From: Apostichopus japonicus
Lineage: Eukaryota > Echinodermata > Holothuroidea > Aspidochirotida > Stichopodidae
Direction: 5' to 3'
Length of the DNA stretch: 64,000 nt
NCBI RefSeq assembly: GCF_037975245.1
Contig: NC_092580.1
Span: forward strand, 13,051,501-13,115,500
Below the pieces are notes generated by a model. That model was not told where the DNA came from. It made no database searches and saw only the letters and a program-made list of their open reading frames with translations. Within the stretch, counting starts at the first letter, position 1. Each line of letters opens with the position of its first letter. Shown here piece after piece: positions 59,407 through 64,000 of this stretch. The translations under genes and the position numbers were made by a program.

Positions 59407-61975
59407 CAAAGGGTAGGGTGACTAATTTCATGAAACATATTTTGTTATAAAGTACAGGATATTGGAGACTATTTGTACAATACTGTATCTAGTTGCATCC
59501 TTCTTTATATCCTTTGCAAGAAGTGAAAGAACCTAGGTTAGTAGTTTAGCATCTCTAAATGAAGGGTAATGGTATACTGGATGGCCAAAATATAGGATGT
59601 TATTCTAAACTCCAAACCTGCACGCACAAGAAATCGAACACCGAGGACCAGCAAATGTTAAATATTGTTTGCACATTATGTATGTTTGTGGCATTTAGTG
59701 CCGCCAGCCTGCAGGTAGGGGTTGAGTTACATCAAGGTTGAGTCCGCAACCTGCATGGCATAAATATACTGTATCTGCACTGTTAGATGGGAGTGCTTGG
59801 TCGTCACAAACCTGAGAAGAAAGTTAAAGCACGTCCAAGCCACGTGTAAATCTTTCACACATTTTGTATAAACTCATCAAATATCTCATCCTACTGTACT
59901 GTAGCATGTAGGCTTTATAAATATATAACAACCCTGCTCTGTTCCTAAATGAATTAATACCTTCCATGTAATTAATGTCAGTAATTACACTCTCTCTGTT
60001 ATGTCAAAGTCGGTTCTCTGGAGAGAAGAAAAAAAAAGAAGATATTCATTTTTTAGAATCGTATCGCAGATGAAAAGGTTTGCCAAATCTGTTTTTCAAC
60101 CTTTACAAAAGCTGTAGATAAAACTAATCAGAGCTGACCATGTTGTATATACTTTTGTAGAAAAGATGTCGCCAACCTTTTTATGAGATATCACTTTACT
60201 TGTTCATTATGTGCACTGGTTATAGGTTCTGTCTGTCCCAGAGACATTTTAATAGATGACTTTCAGCAGTTTGCCATCATCATCATCATCATCATCAGTG
60301 GTGATAACCTCGCAGAGAGGAAGTCATTTACGTAATAATCCCATCTGGTTTAATTTGGCATATTTAAATTGGCTCGGTGATTATTTCCAAATGGATCTTT
60401 TAAAATTTGATACATCTATATAAAAGCATGAAAAAAATCATATCGGATGAATTCCAGGGATCACATAATTTTTTTTCTGAATAAATTTAAATTTCTCTTG
60501 ACTCTAGAAACTTTTGTAGATTTTAGGGTTTGGTCTTTAGATCTGAAGAAAACTGAAAACTGTATGATATGTGGATATTTACCGTTTGGAGTTTTGTTGT
60601 GTGGTATTCAAGGTAAATATAGCAAATAGTACTGGATGGATATCTCTTGCAAAATTGTGAGCTACAGTAACCAGGTAAATATGGGACAAAAATGCCGGTC
60701 TGCATCTGGTAGATTAGGTTTCTTTTAACTTTTTTCCTTCTCGGTAACCGTGAAATTCTATCCACTGTCCATTTATTATACATGTATTTTCCTCTCATAT
60801 TACCAGCCTTTGGAATAACATTTTGTTACCTGTCATTTAAAGAAAAAGGGGCAGGGTGGTGGTAGTGGGGGGGGGGGAAATGGTTGGCATGATTGAGTCC
60901 TGAAGAAAGGTGATATCATACCACTGGAATATTCTCCTTTTTTTTCTTTTTCTTTTTTTGGAATGAGACAGTATGACCATGCATAGTCGTCCATTAAAGC
61001 AAAGATTTCTGAAAACAAAAGTACAGATCTCTTTCATTCTGTAGTCTGCAACAAAGAAAAAATCTTATCCGTACAGTACCTATGACGTATGTATACAGAA
61101 CGTGCCGCTCGAAATGACTTGACTCTAGACCAAGAAGGAAATCACGGCCCGACAATTAAAACAAGGTATTCCGGTTATCGCCCACGACGTCGACGCTGAC
61201 GACAAAGACAGGAATCAGCACTACCTATTCTCTGCCTATCTCGGAGATTAATGATGTCATAATTTTCATTTGTTAATTAATTATGGCTTGATGCCCCCCC
61301 CCCCCCATGTAGATGATGATCGTACATGTCATGGTTTGGCTATGGACACGGTCTGTCCTGCCGTCCAATCAGCCGTGAAGATTGCTCCTCAGCGATAATG
61401 GATAGTCCGTATGATAACAACCTCTGTCTTCCTGATTTATGGCTCGTTTTTTCTGGCCAGTCTGCAGAGTTGGGTTTTCTCTCTGAACTGTAGATGCAAG
61501 CTGACCTCTTGCATACAGTATATATTGACTATATGCTATCCCAAGGATTGACAAGTAAATGGTGAATGATCACAATTAACAGATTATGTTCTAAAACAGG
61601 GTTTTAACACAGGAAGCTTCTCATCCCTGACATACACAGATCAATCATTTAATGTAGCTCTTAAGTATGCTTGCAGTATTATTAATGTGTCTATATTGGG
61701 GAAGTTTAGATTGGGGTTGAGTGAAGCACTGTCAGGTAACTTTTTCAGAATGAATAAAAACTTTTTTCTCAGTTTACAGTATAATTTACGGATTATTGTG
61801 GATGCCAGTGATATGTAACTAAAAGTCACAAGGACATTAAAACCTCTCCAATGTCCTCAGAGGAAAACTTGGTCATGACACTTTGGATAGTAGAGGAAAG
61901 AAAAAGGGTGAAGGGGGGCATGGACCCTTAGTGGCTGGGCTAAGGGTGTACATTGTTAACATATTACCAACTAAA

Positions 61976-62056
61976 CTCTTCACTCTAAAACTGGTAGAGT
62001 GAAATTACTCATGTTGTGAGGAGACAGGTAAGCTTGTCTCTCGTAATTATCCAAAT
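61976..62056 (-). repeat. TTACCTGTCTCC dispersed repeat, reverse copy
   Basis: The plus strand reads GTTGTGAGGAGACAGGTAAG followed by CTTGTCTCTCGTAATTATCC. It is the same family end in opposite orientation. Confidence 0.6.
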
Positions 62057-63009
62057 TCGTTTTTGGGATATATATCAATTTTTAATTTGCGACGTATCTG
62101 GGCATATGATCCTCAAATGGTACGTTGCAGCAATTTAACCATTGAAGCACACCAACCAAGTATTGCTAGAAATTGTTGTTGGAGTTTATTATACGCTCTA
62201 CGAGATAAGATGCTGTTCTATTTCCATTTCAAGAGCACTCGTCATCGATTGATCAACCACTCCATCAGATTCTTTCATGATCAAAAGACATGTTTTCCTC
62301 CCCCCCCTTTCCTCTATGCCTTTGTTATGTAATTACATTAGAATTTAATCATGGTGCGATACAAAATGAACGCCAGATCAACTTGCTCATGAATGCTTAT
62401 TTGAAATGGCACTTAAACAGCTCAGCTTAATAAGTTGTATTGTCATGGGATGACAGACTCTCTGGAACAAATCTTTAGATTTTCTTTCGAGCTATTAAAG
62501 GGATGGCAGAAGGATTGTCCTTTATCCTTAGTAGGGCTGCACATTTACGTTTAATGATCTAAACGATTAAACGGCCAAAGTTTTGTTCGTTTAAACGTGA
62601 CCTTTTGACTTCGACTTCCGTAACAATTGAGCTACACGAAATATGTGGTCAACAATGGAATTTTACCCTGATTGAAGTCATAACTTTTTTTCTGGTCAAA
62701 ACAATGATTGGAATATTACATGATAGTCTCAGAAACAATTCAAGTACATCTCCTTACCATGCTTGCTTGTTGTCCAAACGTACGTACTTGTATGGGACAG
62801 AATGTTTCCAGACAATGGGTAGGGACTATTAGCCAATGGATCAATTAATTTTCAGAGGGTAGACCTTTAATAGACAACTAAATGTCCAAGAGAATAGGAA
62901 CAAAATGCTCCAAGTGTGATAGTAAAAATGCTCTTCAAAAGTTTGAACATGATGGAGTTGCCATTATCTACCTGAACCTTCTACTGTATGTAGCAGGACT
63001 GGGCATGTA

Positions 63010-63130
63010 GTCGGGTCCAGCAGATTCAAGTCCGGGTCCAGTCAGTCTGATTTTAAAAAGCAGACCAAGTCCAAGACTAGTCCCAGTCCAGTCCCCTCCC
63101 CAACTCCCTCCCCCCCATCTCCGAGTCCAA
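63010..63130. repeat. AGTCC-rich imperfect repeat
   Basis: GGGTCCAG, CAAGTCC, CCAGTCC and GAGTCC words recur across about 120 bp and again near 63325-63350. It looks like a low-complexity part of a dispersed element. Confidence 0.5.
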
Positions 63131-63577
63131 GTATCAGTCTTAGTTGTGTACTTTTATCTCGATTTCAAGGTAAGGGCTGGTTTGCCAAGATCGGAATCTT
63201 CGTTACGTCATCCGTCATGCACAGCACCCTATCAGATTAATAGAATGGTTATTAATGGAGTCTGGTATTAATGGAGCATTAATGGAGTCCAAAGCTACCC
63301 CAGTTCGAGAAGTACACAGAATAACGGACTCGAGTCCGAGTTCTGTTCAGCCCTGCTTTCTGGTCACCAATTTTTCTATACTGTATTGTCATGTCCCGCT
63401 TCAGAGCACTCGTATTGTCAGTACGAGCAGTATGAATATCACGTTTCTATCATATCAAGGTTAGGAACTGTTTGTACTGTCAATACAAGTGCTTTGAGAG
63501 CATGATATTGGAGTACAGTTTAGAGAGGTATTAGCATTAGGCAATTGTCCCAACTGGCTGTTCTGGTATATTTGGGG

Positions 63578-63619
63578 ATGAATATCCATGACCCTTACAT
63601 GAATATCCATGACCCTTAC
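63578..63619. repeat. 21-bp direct repeat, two units
   Basis: ATGAATATCCATGACCCTTAC occurs twice back to back (21-bp period). Confidence 0.9.
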
Positions 63620-64000
63620 ATGGCAATCTGGGATACTCTGCCTGAAATTTTTGTCAAATCCCACCACTACTACGAACAGTGTTCGATTTTTCCGGTATCG
63701 CATCGCAAAATGCGATCCAAAACGACAAACTTGCGAGACGTTTCCAAATCAGCATTGCACATTGTGCCGACTTGTGCGATACAAATTCCTAGTCAGATTT
63801 GGGAGCAAACACTCAAACCTTAACTTACGAACTGTCGATCACAATGTAGAAGTTATAATTTATTGAGTTTATACTCAATGTACAACTTATTCACTTGACC
63901 GTATAGCCCCCCAAAAAAACCTGAAAAAATAATATCCTACCATAGTTAAGTGTAAAGCAAATAGCCTAACCACCTCGGCGGTTACGGATCTCACGTAACT

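Larger units (their letters stand above)
56433..64000 (+). other. Start of PKA-RII intron 4, extending beyond the window
   Basis: The gene is open-ended here: exon 4 finishes with a good donor and no continuation exon is visible. The stretch holds an 85-bp tandem array (58455-58735), a G/A tract (59331-59406), a (CAT)n run near 60280, one reverse-oriented TTACCTGTCTCC copy (about 62010-62060), an AGTCC-rich segment (63010-63130) and a 21-bp direct repeat (63578-63619). Confidence 0.65.

Noticed and set aside
56433-64000. Expected next PKA-RII exon (cAMP-binding domain A)
   Set aside because: I looked for AMFE and GDDGDNFYV-like codons after a phase 0 acceptor and found none, so the exon probably lies outside the window.

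Overview
The window is animal nuclear DNA, not bacterial. It is AT-rich and dense in (TA)n microsatellites, minisatellites, homopolymeric C/G tracts and diverged dispersed repeats, and most of it has no long open reading frame. The one gene I can identify is split by kilobase-scale introns with GT-AG borders. The recurrent TAGGCCTA-type words and the repeat landscape remind me of marine deuterostomes, and an echinoderm such as a sea cucumber is my best guess. That assignment is inference only; the sequence proves no more than a metazoan origin. || Layout. Bases 1-30,300 hold no gene I can name. They are filled with (TA)n blocks (near 0.6, 1.8, 3.8, 10.8, 15.8, 20.3, 20.9-21.4 and 21.9 kb), a 14-bp minisatellite with a higher-order duplication (12.8-13.2 kb), several local duplications (2.4-3.3, 13.4-13.7 and 20.9-21.1 kb), a strand-asymmetric G/T block (5.3-5.7 kb), a degenerate TTTGGCGTAAA array (19.3-19.7 kb) and a perfect 93-bp hairpin (22.63-22.82 kb). 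One short exon-like segment at 11.91 kb (ATG to a strong splice donor) may begin an unidentified gene. || From about 30.3 kb rightward lies the 5' part of a plus-strand gene for the type II regulatory subunit of cAMP-dependent protein kinase (PKA-RII). Four coding exons (30666-30882, 39385-39420, 50583-50635 and 56349-56432) join in frame into exactly 130 codons. They encode the dimerization/docking (D/D) domain, an acidic linker, the RRKS inhibitor/autophosphorylation site followed by VCAE, and the start of the lead-in to the first cAMP-binding domain. The cAMP-binding domains are not in the window, so the gene continues past 64 kb. || Exon 2 is a 36-nt phase 1-1 microexon that encodes essentially only the PKA inhibitor site, so skipping it would keep frame while removing the site. 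A second phase 1-1 exon-like segment (44265-44363) lies in the next intron. The introns carry a dispersed repeat family whose conserved end, TTACCTGTCTCCCCACAA, is the reverse complement of a consensus 5' splice site. They also carry local tandem duplications at 34.3, 39.5, 42.3, 43.0 and 58.5 kb. || No RNA genes, CRISPR arrays, intact transposases or reverse transcriptases were recognised.
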